Below are positions 40,444 through 50,035 of a stretch of 59,795 nt of DNA, in pieces; position 1 is the first letter of the stretch, and each line of letters begins with the position of its first letter. The notes beneath the pieces were generated by a model. It had not been told where the DNA came from and made no database searches. It saw nothing but the letters and a program-made list of their open reading frames with translations. Origin of the DNA: an uncultured Actinomycetes bacterium (GTDB taxonomy: Bacteria > Actinomycetota > Coriobacteriia > Coriobacteriales > Atopobiaceae); NCBI GenBank assembly GCA_900314645.1, contig OMWB01000022.1, forward strand, positions 1-59,795. Reading direction: 5' to 3'. The position numbers and the translations under genes were made by a program.

Positions 40444-43083
40444 CTACACGATTTCCGCGCGTTCGACGGACACGTACTGAGGCTCGCCGACCGCCCTGAC
40501 GGTCAGGAGCTCCACGACGCCGGTGCGATGCCTTGCCCCAAATCCGTTCACCGCGTCCTCGACGCCATAGACTCTGACGTCGTCTATGAACTTTCCGACC
40601 ATCTTCTCCGATGCCATGCGTCCGGTCAGCCGGTGGGAGGTGCGGATTCGCTCTGCAGCAGCAGCTATCGACTTGACCTCCGCGTCAGTCACGCGTTCGC
40701 CCAGCCCCAGATACACCGCCCGGATGTCGTCCTCTGACTGCGGCGCGATACGGTTACCGGAAATCCAGCTGCGAACGGTCTGTTCCCTGCGCCTTCCTGG
40801 CAGTCTCCCGCTGATTGCGTCGACTATCTCTCGATCGGTCAGCCCCCTCCTCTTGGCACGGTCGACCGGGCCTCTCCAAGCCTGCGCCATGTCAAGGAGC
40901 TGGTCGTAATTGCTCAGGCCCTGCTCAGCTGTCTCGACGATATAGTCCCTATTGGAATGCGTGACGAGAACGACGTCGCCCCTTAGCACTGCGCTTGCGG
41001 ACTTTTTCACAGGCTCGTCCTCAAGGCCCTCAAGGCAGTCAGTGATGACGGTGAGCCTTCCGGAGGCGCCTCGTCGTCCCTCTGAGGACGTGAGCCAGAC
41101 GTGGGATCCGTCGTCGAAGATGATTGGTACGGCGCGTACCGACCTCTCTCCTCCCCGCGCCACGTCGCGCTGGATACGCCTTGCCACCACGTCGGTGACC
41201 ACGGCCGTGGGAGAGTCGTCTCGCTCTCCGCCCAGTATGGACGGCCTTGCCGCAGCAACAGCTGCCGGCTTCTTCGGCTCCTGCCCGTAGGGCACGATCG
41301 AGAGCTCTCTGAGAGTCCGCCTCGTTGCCTGGGCGCATCGGTATGACGAGAGGCGCCATGCGCGCTTCGCAGTCTGCCACCACTCGATCTCGAGGCCCCC
41401 TTGCCCGTCGCTGTAGAGCAGGAGCACGACGTCCGAGGCGATGCCTGAGTGGAGCGCCCGATCCATGGTCCCACGGTCATACCATCCGCTGAACACCGCG
41501 CACTCGTCACCTTGGAGCCCTTTCCCCGCCATGAACTCGCGCGTATTGAGCACACTGAACCTATCTACCGGGCAATCGTTGTACTCAAGCTCATCCACCC
41601 AATAGTCGTACACGGATCCAGAGCGGCTCCTGTCAACGACGAGCACCACAGGCTGGCCGGCGAGGAGCCTGCCTGAAATCGCTTTATATGCAGCGTCCTC
41701 CTTCGGGAGCGCCCTGTCCGACCTGAGGCACTCCTTCACGCGCTCGCACGCAACGCGCAGGTCGCTCCAGTCCCAGCGATTCAGTATTCCGGAGTGCTCG
41801 ATGTCGGAAAGCGCCTCGTCGACAGCTTGACGCTGCTCTAGGCAATAGTCTGAGGATGGAATCTCGGTCCTCCGAATGACAGATCCGAGCACTCTGAACA
41901 GCGTCTCTTTCGCGGCCATCACGTCGTCCGAGGAGGACGAGACCCTCCCCATTTTGTCGTAAATCACGGCCTTGGCCTGTGAGATGCCCGTGTCACCCTC
42001 CTCAACGGGTAATGCCGTCTCATGCCTTCCCTGAGCAACTGAGGTCTGTGCCTTCGTGAGCTTGAATTCGGGGAACGCCTTCGCCGCGACGCAGCGATCC
42101 CAGTCGAATACGAGGAAACCCTTTTCCTCGAGAGGCTTTACCCTATCAAGGGTCCATCGGTCACAGAACCCTATCATTGCAACGCCCTCGTCCACGAGCT
42201 CGTCGATATCATCGAATAGCGTGGTGTCGAGGAACTCCGGCCCAGGCATATCAAACGAGACGAAGTCGAGCTCGCCGCCGTCCCTCGCGTACTCGATGAT
42301 GGGGTAGCCGTCCCCCATGCCGTCCTCTCGCGGTGCAACAACGAGTGATGGTGGAGCCTCGAAAGGCAGCCCGAAGCCCGATTTACGCTCACCCGTCGTC
42401 GCAAGATAGGTAATAGGCATGGTATCTGAGAGCGGAACGGGATAACCGTCTATGAGGATGTCACCTTTCTGGATATATGTCGGAGCTTCGTTGAGGTACA
42501 TAGACGGTGACGTTATGTACCCAACCGCGGGCACGCTCTTCCCACACATGTCTTGGAGCATCCTTGCATTCTCGGGAAGCTCTCTGTACTCTTTTGCTGC
42601 TTGGTGCAGAGGTAGGTCCTCGCGACGGGTGAGCTCCGTATCGTCGCTGCATGTATGCACCACAGGCACCATGTTCCTAGTAAGGGCAAAGCTTAGCCCC
42701 CTATTCCTCTTGTACTTCTTGGTTGCCTGCGTAAACTTCACGTCATTGTCGGTGACTTCGGAGACGCGGAAGACACACCTGCCGACAGACGCCACCTCTC
42801 CGGCCCTCACCTCGTGCGCCCCACCCCCACTACCATCTGTCAGGTGAAGGAGTGAAGCCAAGAAGACGATGGCGAGAGACTCTCGCTCGAAGTCTGGGCA
42901 GCTCACGATTATGCCAGGGTGTCCACACTCTCTAGCCCGTCGGAGCAGCGCAAGGTTTGCACGGGTAATCGTGGTGAAGCCAACTTCCCCGAGGTTGTTG
43001 AGCTTAAGACTCGCATCGAATGGGAGGATAGGCTGCGACTCAAGCAGCTCTTTCCACTCAATTCGCTCCACCTTATTGCCCAT
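40444..43083 (-). CDS. drmE: DrmE-like DISARM protein
   Basis: An 879-residue protein that lies where DrmE is found in class 2 DISARM (next to DrmA and DrmB, with a cytosine methyltransferase). No helicase or nuclease motif is evident. Features seen: IIVSCPDFERESLAIVFLAS early, a region with DRSRSGSVYDYWVDELEY (about 515), SDVVLLLYSDGQGGLEIEWW (about 580), and a helical C-terminus with REQTVRSWISGNRIAPQS, an HTH-like segment near 775. I identify it by size, context and these general features, not by a unique motif. It begins 12 bases after the EcoRII-like gene. Confidence 0.72.
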   Translation of the reverse strand: MGNKVERIEWKELLESQPILPFDASLKLNNLGEVGFTTITRANLALLRRARECGHPGIIVSCPDFERESLAIVFLASLLHLTDGSGGGAHEVRAGEVASVGRCVFRVSEVTDNDVKFTQATKKYKRNRGLSFALTRNMVPVVHTCSDDTELTRREDLPLHQAAKEYRELPENARMLQDMCGKSVPAVGYITSPSMYLNEAPTYIQKGDILIDGYPVPLSDTMPITYLATTGERKSGFGLPFEAPPSLVVAPREDGMGDGYPIIEYARDGGELDFVSFDMPGPEFLDTTLFDDIDELVDEGVAMIGFCDRWTLDRVKPLEEKGFLVFDWDRCVAAKAFPEFKLTKAQTSVAQGRHETALPVEEGDTGISQAKAVIYDKMGRVSSSSDDVMAAKETLFRVLGSVIRRTEIPSSDYCLEQRQAVDEALSDIEHSGILNRWDWSDLRVACERVKECLRSDRALPKEDAAYKAISGRLLAGQPVVLVVDRSRSGSVYDYWVDELEYNDCPVDRFSVLNTREFMAGKGLQGDECAVFSGWYDRGTMDRALHSGIASDVVLLLYSDGQGGLEIEWWQTAKRAWRLSSYRCAQATRRTLRELSIVPYGQEPKKPAAVAAARPSILGGERDDSPTAVVTDVVARRIQRDVARGGERSVRAVPIIFDDGSHVWLTSSEGRRGASGRLTVITDCLEGLEDEPVKKSASAVLRGDVVLVTHSNRDYIVETAEQGLSNYDQLLDMAQAWRGPVDRAKRRGLTDREIVDAISGRLPGRRREQTVRSWISGNRIAPQSEDDIRAVYLGLGERVTDAEVKSIAAAAERIRTSHRLTGRMASEKMVGKFIDDVRVYGVEDAVNGFGARHRTGVVELLTVRAVGEPQYVSVERAEIV

Positions 43084-43095
43084 AGCGCTTCCTTT

Positions 43096-44334
43096 CTACA
43101 GCCTCGCAGGCCTCGAAAATATCCGCTCTCGCCACTCGACAAGAGAGAAGAATTCCGAGACGCTCCACAGCCACTCCCGCTGCGACACCTTGTAGGTCGC
43201 ATGCAGAGGGGTGGGGACGACAAGTTGGAGTCCCTTGTCACGCATGTCGTTTGTCTGGCGCACGCTAATCGAGGGTTCTAGCGTCACGAGATGCTTCACG
43301 CCAATCCTGTCCGCCTCCGAGAGCACCTGCCGCCATCTATCCTTACAAGTGGTCTTTGCGCCAAGCAGGGTTAGACCTTCAGGCGGGAACGACAAGTCGT
43401 GGTAGAGCTCCTCGGAGGGAAACAGGAAGTCAGGTTTCTCGTTATTCTCGGTAATCGCTTGGGCTGTGTAGCTGATTCCCCGCGCTTTGAGTAATGCCTC
43501 GAGCGAGTGCTCAAGAGACTTCCCCGCTCTCGACTTCCTCCTCTGAAAGAGGCTCATCGAGTATTTGAGAATCCCGTCCACGTCCATTGGATTAGTGAAC
43601 TTCGGGAACTCGAGCTCCGCCTCATACCTCTCATATGCACGGAACAACAACTCCTCACGCTCGAAGGCAGCATATATGACTTCGTCCGGGTCGTCGTGGG
43701 CGTAATCGATAGTTCCCAACGTCGAGCGGCAATAGGACGAATACTCGAAGGTGGCCGGCAGTCCGTTGGGGTACCTGAAGAGCATGTCCTCGACGAGCTC
43801 ATCGGCAGTTCTGGGGAGACTTACCTCGATTCCGATTGCCTCAAGCACGATGGAGGCTATCGCCCCTACGGGCATTCTCTCATTAGTGCCAACGTAGTAA
43901 TCCCTCACGCGCTCGTCACCAATACCGAACAACCACTTGAGCTGTGTATCGATGGTGGAATCCCTGCGCGTGATTATGGCAGCGAGGCTGTCGTCCTGCA
44001 TGACCGCAAGCGTAAGCGTGTCGCCAACACGCGCGTGCATTATGGGCTCGTTGTCTGAGTAGTAGAGCCTCCACTCGGCATGTCGGTTCGGGTTCTTACG
44101 CCTCGCGTCATACCATGAGAGGTAGCCTCTGTCTATGATCGGTTCTTCCTCGTCCTCAAGGTAAATAAACCTCGCAGGAATGCCCTTCCTGTCTTGGTCG
44201 CCGAGGAGAATCTTGAGCGGTGCTGATCCTTGAAACTCGTGTTGGTGACTCTTGTTCGCTCCGGGTATATCAATCCCGGGCATCTCCTTACACATTGCCC
44301 CCTTAACGTAATCTTTCAGCACCCCATAGTTCAT
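43096..44334 (-). CDS. EcoRII-type (type IIE) restriction endonuclease
   Basis: A 412-residue protein, close to the length of EcoRII (about 400). The N-terminal effector domain (about 1-125) begins YVKGAMCKEMPGIDIPGANKSHQHE, then ends near SLAAIITR. The C-terminal PD-(D/E)XK catalytic domain has PDFLFPSEELYHD (D302), then GAKTTCKDRWRQVLSEADR (K327, R333, R335) and HLVTLEPSISVRQTNDMRDKG, all characteristic of EcoRII. EcoRII cleaves CCWGG and needs a second copy of the site as effector. The gene begins 3 bases after the stop of a Dcm-like methyltransferase, forming a complete restriction-modification pair inside the DISARM-like operon. Confidence 0.9.
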   Translation of the reverse strand: MNYGVLKDYVKGAMCKEMPGIDIPGANKSHQHEFQGSAPLKILLGDQDRKGIPARFIYLEDEEEPIIDRGYLSWYDARRKNPNRHAEWRLYYSDNEPIMHARVGDTLTLAVMQDDSLAAIITRRDSTIDTQLKWLFGIGDERVRDYYVGTNERMPVGAIASIVLEAIGIEVSLPRTADELVEDMLFRYPNGLPATFEYSSYCRSTLGTIDYAHDDPDEVIYAAFEREELLFRAYERYEAELEFPKFTNPMDVDGILKYSMSLFQRRKSRAGKSLEHSLEALLKARGISYTAQAITENNEKPDFLFPSEELYHDLSFPPEGLTLLGAKTTCKDRWRQVLSEADRIGVKHLVTLEPSISVRQTNDMRDKGLQLVVPTPLHATYKVSQREWLWSVSEFFSLVEWRERIFSRPARL

Positions 44335-44337
44335 TGC

Positions 44338-45300
44338 TTAGGCCTCCAGCGACCTTCTCATCAGACGTGCAACCGCAGCAACCGCTGGGACACACACAGA
44401 GTTGCCGAACTGTCGGTACGCCTGAGTGTCGGACACGGGGATTTGGAAGCTGTCGGGGAAACCCTGAAGCCTAGCGCACTCTCTCGGAGTGAGCCGCCTT
44501 GGGTTCCTTCCTTCCTGCCTCACCAACACTTCCGAGCCATCCTTGTAATAGCGAGCGGAAATGGTCCGCGTCGTATCCTCAGGTCCAATGAGGCCATATC
44601 CGAAGCCATTGCCCCTCGCCCGATGCTTCTCGGCATATCCCTGCAAATATGACCAAAGCTTGTCGCTGAGCGTATACTTGTCGTCAACATCAAACTCAGC
44701 AACATCGGCAAATATGCCGCCGCCCTCGGGCGGGACCTCTAGGTCACCCCAGTCGAAGTAGACGTCATCCCTAAAGCCTACGATGTAGATGCGCTCACGA
44801 TGCTGTGGGGTCCACGCCTTGCCATCAATGATCTTCCAATAGACGTGATAGCCGAGCTCCTCGGTAAGGACGGACATGATAACCCTAAACGTGTTGCCCT
44901 TGTCGTGGCTCACGAGGTTTTTTACGTTCTCGAGAAGGAAAGCACGTGGCCTCTTGGCGTCGATTATGCGGGCCACATCGAAGAAAAGCGTCCCCTGGGT
45001 CTCATCCGCAAATCCCGTCGCCCTCCCAAGGCTGTTCTTTTTGGACACCCCGGCAATCGAAAACGGCTGACAAGGAAATCCGGCAAGAAGGATGTCGTGG
45101 TCCGGAACCTCGTCGGAAGGCACCTTCGTAATGTCACCGACAATGGGGAACGGATCTGTGAAGTTGGCAAGGTATGTCTGATTGGAGTATTTATTCCATT
45201 CGCTGACAAAGACCGTTTGCAAGTCGGCGCCGAACGCCTCCTCGAACCCGAGACGTATACCGCCAATGCCAGCAAACAAATCTATGCTCCTATAGGTCAA
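44338..45300 (-). CDS. Dcm/EcoRII-type cytosine-5 DNA methyltransferase
   Basis: About 320 residues. Motif I is [14 protein letters not shown], motif [12 protein letters not shown] (catalytic Cys77), motif VI ENVKNL, motif [14 protein letters not shown], and the target-recognition to motif IX-X region reads [31 protein letters not shown] and [20 protein letters not shown]. These closely resemble Dcm and EcoRII methylase, so the predicted product is C5-methylcytosine in CCWGG. I prefer the TTG at 45300 (MTYRSIDLF), since it has AAGGAG at good spacing; the ATG at 45360 has none. In the operon it would protect host DNA from the EcoRII-like enzyme and from the Drm proteins. Confidence 0.92.
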   Translation of the reverse strand: MTYRSIDLFAGIGGIRLGFEEAFGADLQTVFVSEWNKYSNQTYLANFTDPFPIVGDITKVPSDEVPDHDILLAGFPCQPFSIAGVSKKNSLGRATGFADETQGTLFFDVARIIDAKRPRAFLLENVKNLVSHDKGNTFRVIMSVLTEELGYHVYWKIIDGKAWTPQHRERIYIVGFRDDVYFDWGDLEVPPEGGGIFADVAEFDVDDKYTLSDKLWSYLQGYAEKHRARGNGFGYGLIGPEDTTRTISARYYKDGSEVLVRQEGRNPRRLTPRECARLQGFPDSFQIPVSDTQAYRQFGNSVCVPAVAAVARLMRRSLEA

Positions 45301-45536
45301 CTCAGACTCCTTGTCATCGGCGAAATGCACATCTGTGACTATACGCCTTATACCGGACATGAATGGCTAAAGAGGCGTCGACAGACACTAATGCTTGACA
45401 TGTCTTCAGCGTTCTCTTGCCCTATAAAAGCAAGGGTTCCAACAAACTGCCTGAGAATTACCAGTGTGCAGCATGTGCCATTGAACGGCAGCCAACGGGG
45501 CGCATGGCCCCAAGCACCCAGACGTGCTTTTTTCTA

Positions 45537-46529
45537 TTACGCAGCCCTGTTCCCCAACAAGAACCGCTTGTAATGGACCTCAAGCAGCTTCTCGTCAGGC
45601 CACAGCTTCTCGTCGAGCGGCACGCGCAGGCGCGGGTTCTCCCCTAGCACCTGCTCATATTCCTGCATGCCTGGGACATCTGCCAGTTCAATGCCCAAAT
45701 CGTTCGGTCTGATACTTAGTAGATTCGCATCGTATAGGAGATGCAGGTCAGCACGAAGAAGCACGCCGTTCTGAACAATCTGGGACCTTCTCCCCCGATA
45801 GTCGTCGATGTGTGCAGCCTGGAGCACCTTATGTACCGACGTGCCACTGATTGCGCACTTATCTTGGTAAGCAGCGAACACCGCCTTGCTAAACTGCGCT
45901 TGCCTCTCTCGCTTCACCTGCTGTACGAATGCCTTCACACGTTCATCGGTATCGTCAAACGACAGCTTCCTTAGCTCTTCAAGCTGCTGTTGCTCTATCC
46001 CGGTAAGCTCAGGGATGGGCATCGCGCAGTACCGTTGGTCAACGTCCGAAGCCCTGTTAGCAGGACCGTGTAGCGTAAACATTCCCGTCTCGCGATTGAA
46101 GCGTTCTACAAAGGCCAGACCAAAAACGACGTACCCTCCGCCTGGCTGTCCCACCAGAACTCCAACAGGCACTCCGTCCCCGAGGCAGTTCATCAGCGGA
46201 GTGTTCTGGTCCCACTGTCTTTCACGACCCTCTTCGGTTGACTGCATCTGGTAATCAAGCAGCCAAGTTCCATACTTCTTGCCGTTACGCCATCCCCCAC
46301 TGATGCTGCTTTCACCTGGCGTATGAATGCCACGTTGAGCAGCAAGTTTGATGGGAATCCCCTCAGGCGCGGACGACCCCATTGGAAGCCGTGGAATTCT
46401 CTTTCCTTCCATGCTCTGATACCAGCCCCAGGCTGGGATGAATTCAGGCGGCACGAGTTTTTCAGCACGCGCAACCGTGAGCGCATCTGGTGCGCTGTCA
46501 TACTCGATTGTGATGCTTGGATACGTCAT
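45537..46529 (-). CDS. HNH endonuclease-domain protein (full-length)
   Basis: A 330-residue protein. Residues about 1-190 form an N-terminal domain of unknown role (GGYVVFGLAFVERFNRETGMFTLHGP). The C-terminal HNH_2-type domain reads CAISGTSVHKVLQAAHIDDYRG, then NGVLLRADLHLLYDANLLSI. The first His (AAHID), Asn and second His (DLH) are all present. Such HNH proteins often act as restriction enzymes on modified or foreign DNA. It lies upstream of the methyltransferase on the same strand, with about 235 bases between them, so it may belong to the island or be an independent defence gene. A decayed paralogue is at 17010-17591. The ATG at 46529 has AAGGATG. Confidence 0.85.
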   Translation of the reverse strand: MTYPSITIEYDSAPDALTVARAEKLVPPEFIPAWGWYQSMEGKRIPRLPMGSSAPEGIPIKLAAQRGIHTPGESSISGGWRNGKKYGTWLLDYQMQSTEEGRERQWDQNTPLMNCLGDGVPVGVLVGQPGGGYVVFGLAFVERFNRETGMFTLHGPANRASDVDQRYCAMPIPELTGIEQQQLEELRKLSFDDTDERVKAFVQQVKRERQAQFSKAVFAAYQDKCAISGTSVHKVLQAAHIDDYRGRRSQIVQNGVLLRADLHLLYDANLLSIRPNDLGIELADVPGMQEYEQVLGENPRLRVPLDEKLWPDEKLLEVHYKRFLLGNRAA

Positions 46530-47067
46530 GGGCACATCCTTCGGTCTGATCAACCGTACCCACGAGTGTTGGTTTGAGCAAGATCTCGATCGATGAAGGC
46601 ACTAAAGGGATAGCTAATCGAGATACCCTTGGCCCGACGAATTGCCCCTAGAGCTTCAGCCCCAGCTTGTTGATGAACTTGACCTCAGAGCTGTTGGTAT
46701 AGAACGACGTCGTCATAGTACCTCGTTAATGGGACGGGCATGCTGCCATACGCGTCAATTCTATTCGTGACCAACCAGCAAGGAAAGATCTCCCCTCTTG
46801 CGAGTGTTGACCTGAAATGGCTCCAGGACGTCAGCATCAGCAGGTACTGGAGAGGCCAGACTGTTCATCCTCCCCGGCAGGCGCCAGCAAGGCCGTGAGC
46901 GCGCTCTCGTCCAGGTCCGTGAACCAGCGACCTCGAAAGATCCTCCCCCTCAACTCAAAGCCAGCAAAAAAGGGGTGTTGACCTGCGTCAACACCCCTGA
47001 ACCGGGCACGCATTTTGTCCTACAAGCCCGACTCCATCCGAGCTATCCGTCTCTTAGAGACTCTGAG
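46530..47067. other. 538-base gap with repeats and a terminator, no clear gene
   Basis: A 22-codon frame at 46648-46716 (minus) has a GAGG site but no recognisable product and may be a remnant. A TGTTGACCTGAAATGG repeat element starts at about 46800. A terminator for the membrane protein gene is at 46966-47001. Nothing else is seen. Confidence 0.5.
46966..47001 (-). terminator. Terminator of the CmpB-type membrane protein gene
   Basis: On the minus strand GGGGTGTTGAC, a 4-base loop and GTCAACACCCC form a perfect stem followed by TTTTTT. It is about 70 bases after the stop at 47068. Confidence 0.85.
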
Positions 47068-48693
47068 CTACCCGTTCGCAGGCGCAAAACTCTCCGTAGC
47101 ATCAGGCACCTCGCTCGCGAGCGTCGTCTCCATGACACCGATGCTCTGCTCGATGGATTCGAGTTGCGCAGACAGCTCTGCCCTCTGTTCCTCGGTGAGC
47201 CCCTCCTCCTCGGCCAATCGCTGACGCAGATCCGAAGCAGTGAGTCTGAGACGCACGATTTCGTCGCTGGCGGAATCTGGGCCGGTGTCACTCATGAAGT
47301 CGAACGGTAGCGTAATCGTCGTATCCACATGAAACTTATCGAAAAGGGCAGGCAGGTCCACGACATACAGCGCCCAGGTGACGCACCCGAAGGCGAGCGT
47401 GGCAACGAAACCGATGTTCATCACATCGTAGGGCAGGCTCGCAATCCATTTCTCGAGCATGGGATACACAAACCACGCGATGATCGAACAGGCAGCACCA
47501 AAGGCCAGCGCATTCTGCAGACAGACCTGACCCATGATGTTGCCGAAGTTGTTGCGATAGTCCCAAAGCTCATAATGGGAATTCACGACAAGGCCTCCGC
47601 AGAACTCGATGAGCGAGCAGGTGAGCGCGTTTGCCACAAAGCTCAACAAATGCGCGCGCAGCCCCGCTCCATATTTGCGCTTGAGCCAGTCGTAGAGCGG
47701 ATAGAGTGCCACGGCGATGAGCACGACGGCAGCGCCCTCCATCGGGAAGGGGTACAGCCAATCACGCCAGAGCATGGTGTTGGAGGGGTCGTAATCGCCC
47801 TCCACAAGCCCGGCAATGATGAGCTGGCACATGGCCATCTCCATCCAATGGCCGAGGACCGAGAACGTGATGAAATAGATGATGAGGTTGCGATAGAACG
47901 GCCACCCGCGCCGCTCAATCACAAAGGCTTTGCCCTCTTTCCATGGCCGATATGAGGACAGGTCGTTGACCAACGTTGCCTTGACGCGCCGTGAGAAGAG
48001 GAAGTAGAAGATCAGGAACAGGTAGAAGAGCCCGTCGCTTATGAACAGAAGCAGGCTAAACGAATGGGTGGTCACTCGGATGATAAGGTCGATGACCAAG
48101 CTTGCGATAGATAAGCCGATGATGAACGGGCGGGCCAGCTTGTAGCGATAGGCAAGCATCCACAGCGCCATGCCCTCGAGGATGACCGTTATCCAGTCCA
48201 CCGCAAGCGTTATGCTGAGAGGAACGCTATCGCGCGTGGCCAACAGCAGGGCGATGACCGTCGCGAAGATATGCGCGATAAAGCCCAGCTGCACGACCCG
48301 CATGAAGCCCATCTTGTTTGGGGCGCTGAATTTGACGGCCTCATACGCGCGGCGAGCGCTCTCGGTGGCGATGCTGTGATCGGCATTGGCCTTGCGCCTT
48401 GCCTCGCGCTCGACCGTCTGGTACTCCCTTGCCCGCTCGTAATCACGCGCGCGATCTGCGGCGATGCGCGAGCGCATGGCCTGGTCAGCTTTCTCGTCAG
48501 ACTCCATGGCAACGCTCAATACCGATACCGCCTCGAGGGCGTCGAGCTGAGCCTGATGCGTGATCTCACGCCGATCGGCTAGGCCGGTGTCTAGCTTCTC
48601 TGGGTCGAGCTCCTCTGGATTGGGCGACACCGCAGCCGATTGAGCGGCGTCCTTGGACAGCTCATCCCGACCCTCGACGCCTTCGTTTTCCAT
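47068..48693 (-). CDS. Integral membrane protein, ABC_trans_CmpB-like (type IV permease family)
   Basis: A 541-residue protein with a charged N-terminal 125 residues (many Arg, Glu, Ala), then about eleven hydrophobic segments. The C-terminal half fits the CmpB family (PF06541): FSVLGHWMEMAMCQLIIAG, then SLIEFCGGLVVNSHYELWDYRNNFGNIMGQVCLQNAL, where WDYxxNFxxxMGxxCL is the family mark. A predicted coiled coil sits near the C-terminus (residues about 490-525: RLRLTASDLRQRLAEEEGL). No ATPase is adjacent, and the true role is unknown. The ATG at 48693 has AAAGGG upstream. Confidence 0.8.
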   Translation of the reverse strand: MENEGVEGRDELSKDAAQSAAVSPNPEELDPEKLDTGLADRREITHQAQLDALEAVSVLSVAMESDEKADQAMRSRIAADRARDYERAREYQTVEREARRKANADHSIATESARRAYEAVKFSAPNKMGFMRVVQLGFIAHIFATVIALLLATRDSVPLSITLAVDWITVILEGMALWMLAYRYKLARPFIIGLSIASLVIDLIIRVTTHSFSLLLFISDGLFYLFLIFYFLFSRRVKATLVNDLSSYRPWKEGKAFVIERRGWPFYRNLIIYFITFSVLGHWMEMAMCQLIIAGLVEGDYDPSNTMLWRDWLYPFPMEGAAVVLIAVALYPLYDWLKRKYGAGLRAHLLSFVANALTCSLIEFCGGLVVNSHYELWDYRNNFGNIMGQVCLQNALAFGAACSIIAWFVYPMLEKWIASLPYDVMNIGFVATLAFGCVTWALYVVDLPALFDKFHVDTTITLPFDFMSDTGPDSASDEIVRLRLTASDLRQRLAEEEGLTEEQRAELSAQLESIEQSIGVMETTLASEVPDATESFAPANG

Positions 48694-48825
48694 ATCTGTG
48701 CCCTTTCATGACGGTCCATATGCCAGTATTCTGCAGCAATGGCATCGATTATCGCATGAAGGGCACGGTCTGTTTACCGCCTTGAATGAGAATGCGTCCT
48801 TGTGATGCAGCCCCTGCGAATGTTG

Positions 48826-48870
48826 ACCTGAAATGGCGGTGGGGCGTCAACATCCGCGTGTACTGGAGGG
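48826..48870. repeat. TGTTGACCTGAAA repeat element
   Basis: GCGAATGTTGACCTGAAATGG and a following CGTCAACAT arm occur here; related copies are at about 46800-46855, 50225-50268 and 59728-59785. TGTTGAC and GTCAACA arms can pair around a variable loop. All copies lie between genes, suggesting a mobile palindrome or shared attenuator. Confidence 0.6.
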
Positions 48871-48908
48871 GCCCGGGCGTCTATCTTGCCTGGGCCTCTC
48901 TCCTGCTC

Positions 48909-49499
48909 CTACTTCATCTCCAGCACCACATGGGTCGGCTCGGCGATGTCAACGTAGTAGCCTTCGGGAACCGTGATCTGGCCGGTTTCCCCCACCTTGA
49001 GCGTAATGATGTCGCCTACGTTTGCTGGCTCCTCCCAACCCTCGTCGTTAACGGCTACGCCCTCGTACACGTTTACCTGGGTCGGGTACTCGCCTGCATT
49101 GGTGACCTCATAGGTGCCTGCGGGGACGTAATACACCAGCTGCGTTTCCTCAAACTCGGTCCCAGCATTCCAAGTGCGCGACTCGCTGTACTCGTTCTCC
49201 TTGCCCGCGACGAGGTCGATGGTGAGCGCGGCTTCCGCGGGCTCAGCCTCAGCCTCCTGGCTTGACTCATCCTTCTCGGACGTGGGAGCCTCTCTCTCCT
49301 GCTCGCCCTTGTTGTCTTCGGGAGACGCCGCCTCTTCGACCTCCACGATAGGCTCTACCTGCTCTTTATTGTCACCACGAGAGCTCGTGCAGTTTCGCAC
49401 ACACCCTCCAAGCAGGAGGAAAGCTATCAGGATGATGAACCACTTCCTCTTGTAGAAGGGGGTCTTTGCCTGCTCTGTCTGACGATTCTTCCTAGCCAT
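48909..49499 (-). CDS. Lipoprotein of unknown function
   Basis: A 196-residue exported protein. It has a basic N-terminus (MARKNRQTEQAKTPFYKRK), a hydrophobic stretch WFIILIAFLLLGGCV ending in a lipobox LGGC, then a Ser/Glu-rich linker. The C-terminal domain (EYSESRTWNAGTEFEETQLVYYVPAGTYEVTNAGEYPTQV) is beta-rich, suggesting a small binding domain on the outer face of the membrane. The ATG at 49499 is favoured; the ORF begins at 49562 without a clear signal. It stands alone between repeats. Confidence 0.75.
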   Translation of the reverse strand: MARKNRQTEQAKTPFYKRKWFIILIAFLLLGGCVRNCTSSRGDNKEQVEPIVEVEEAASPEDNKGEQEREAPTSEKDESSQEAEAEPAEAALTIDLVAGKENEYSESRTWNAGTEFEETQLVYYVPAGTYEVTNAGEYPTQVNVYEGVAVNDEGWEEPANVGDIITLKVGETGQITVPEGYYVDIAEPTHVVLEMK

Positions 49500-49628
49500 G
49501 TTCGGCTCCAATCCTTCCAATCTTTTGGGGCATGTGAAGCATAGGACTCTGCTGATTGGCATTCCTTAGCTGCGAGCTCAATGCCGGACGAGCTTTGAGA
49601 TGGGATTTGGGATCTTTCCGCACCACCT

Positions 49629-49727
49629 CGAACTGCACAGCACTGTTCTGTTTTTGAGCTTCACAAACCTTGAGCCGCAGGTAGATGAGTTGCGGCCTTG
49701 AAAAACAGAACAGTGCTGTGCAGTTCG
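49629..49727. repeat. Inverted pair of 27-base CGAACTGCACAGC elements
   Basis: A 27-base unit (CGAACTGCACAGCACTG followed by TTCTGTTTTT) at 49629-49655 is repeated in reverse at 49701-49727. A third direct copy is at 53915-53941. Each ends in a T tract, so they may act as terminators or be ends of a mobile element. The enclosed 45 bases contain no gene. Confidence 0.85.
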
Positions 49728-49753
49728 CGGCCCACGCAGACCCCGCCCAGCAA

Positions 49754-49783
49754 CCATCGGACCACAAGGTCCGACCTTGTGGT
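49754..49783. repeat. Hairpin CGGACCACAAGG
   Basis: CGGACCACAAGG and CCTTGTGGTCCG form a near-perfect stem, the same palindrome family as at 6321-6351, just after the frameshifted gene's stop. Confidence 0.6.
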
Positions 49784-49793
49784 CCGCTGCAAG

Positions 49794-50035
49794 CTACCCA
49801 ATCCCCGCAAACTCACAGTCACCGATGATTGCGAACCCCTCGTCGCTGGGCAGTATCACTACCTTGACGAATCCGGTCTTCTTGTCGATTGAGATGGGCA
49901 TTTCCCCAAACCCTTGCGCGCCGTTCTCGCGATAGACCGCAGCTACGTACACCTCGCTCGTCTCGCTAAGCTGGACCTGCTCGCACTCCAGCACCTCTTT
50001 CGCAATCTCGATGGCCTGTCAACGGTAATCTCCAT
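49794..50035 (-). pseudogene. Small frameshifted gene
   Basis: From the ATG at 50035 the frame reads MEITVDR and then goes out of register near 50012-50018. Reading on in the other frame gives AIEIAKEVLECEQVQLSETSEVYVAAVY and continues to a stop at 49794, for a product of about 80 residues. The joined protein has an N-terminal beta strand, an amphipathic helix and a beta-rich C-terminus. A one-base indel or sequencing error near 50.01 kb would explain it. No family recognised. Confidence 0.5.
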
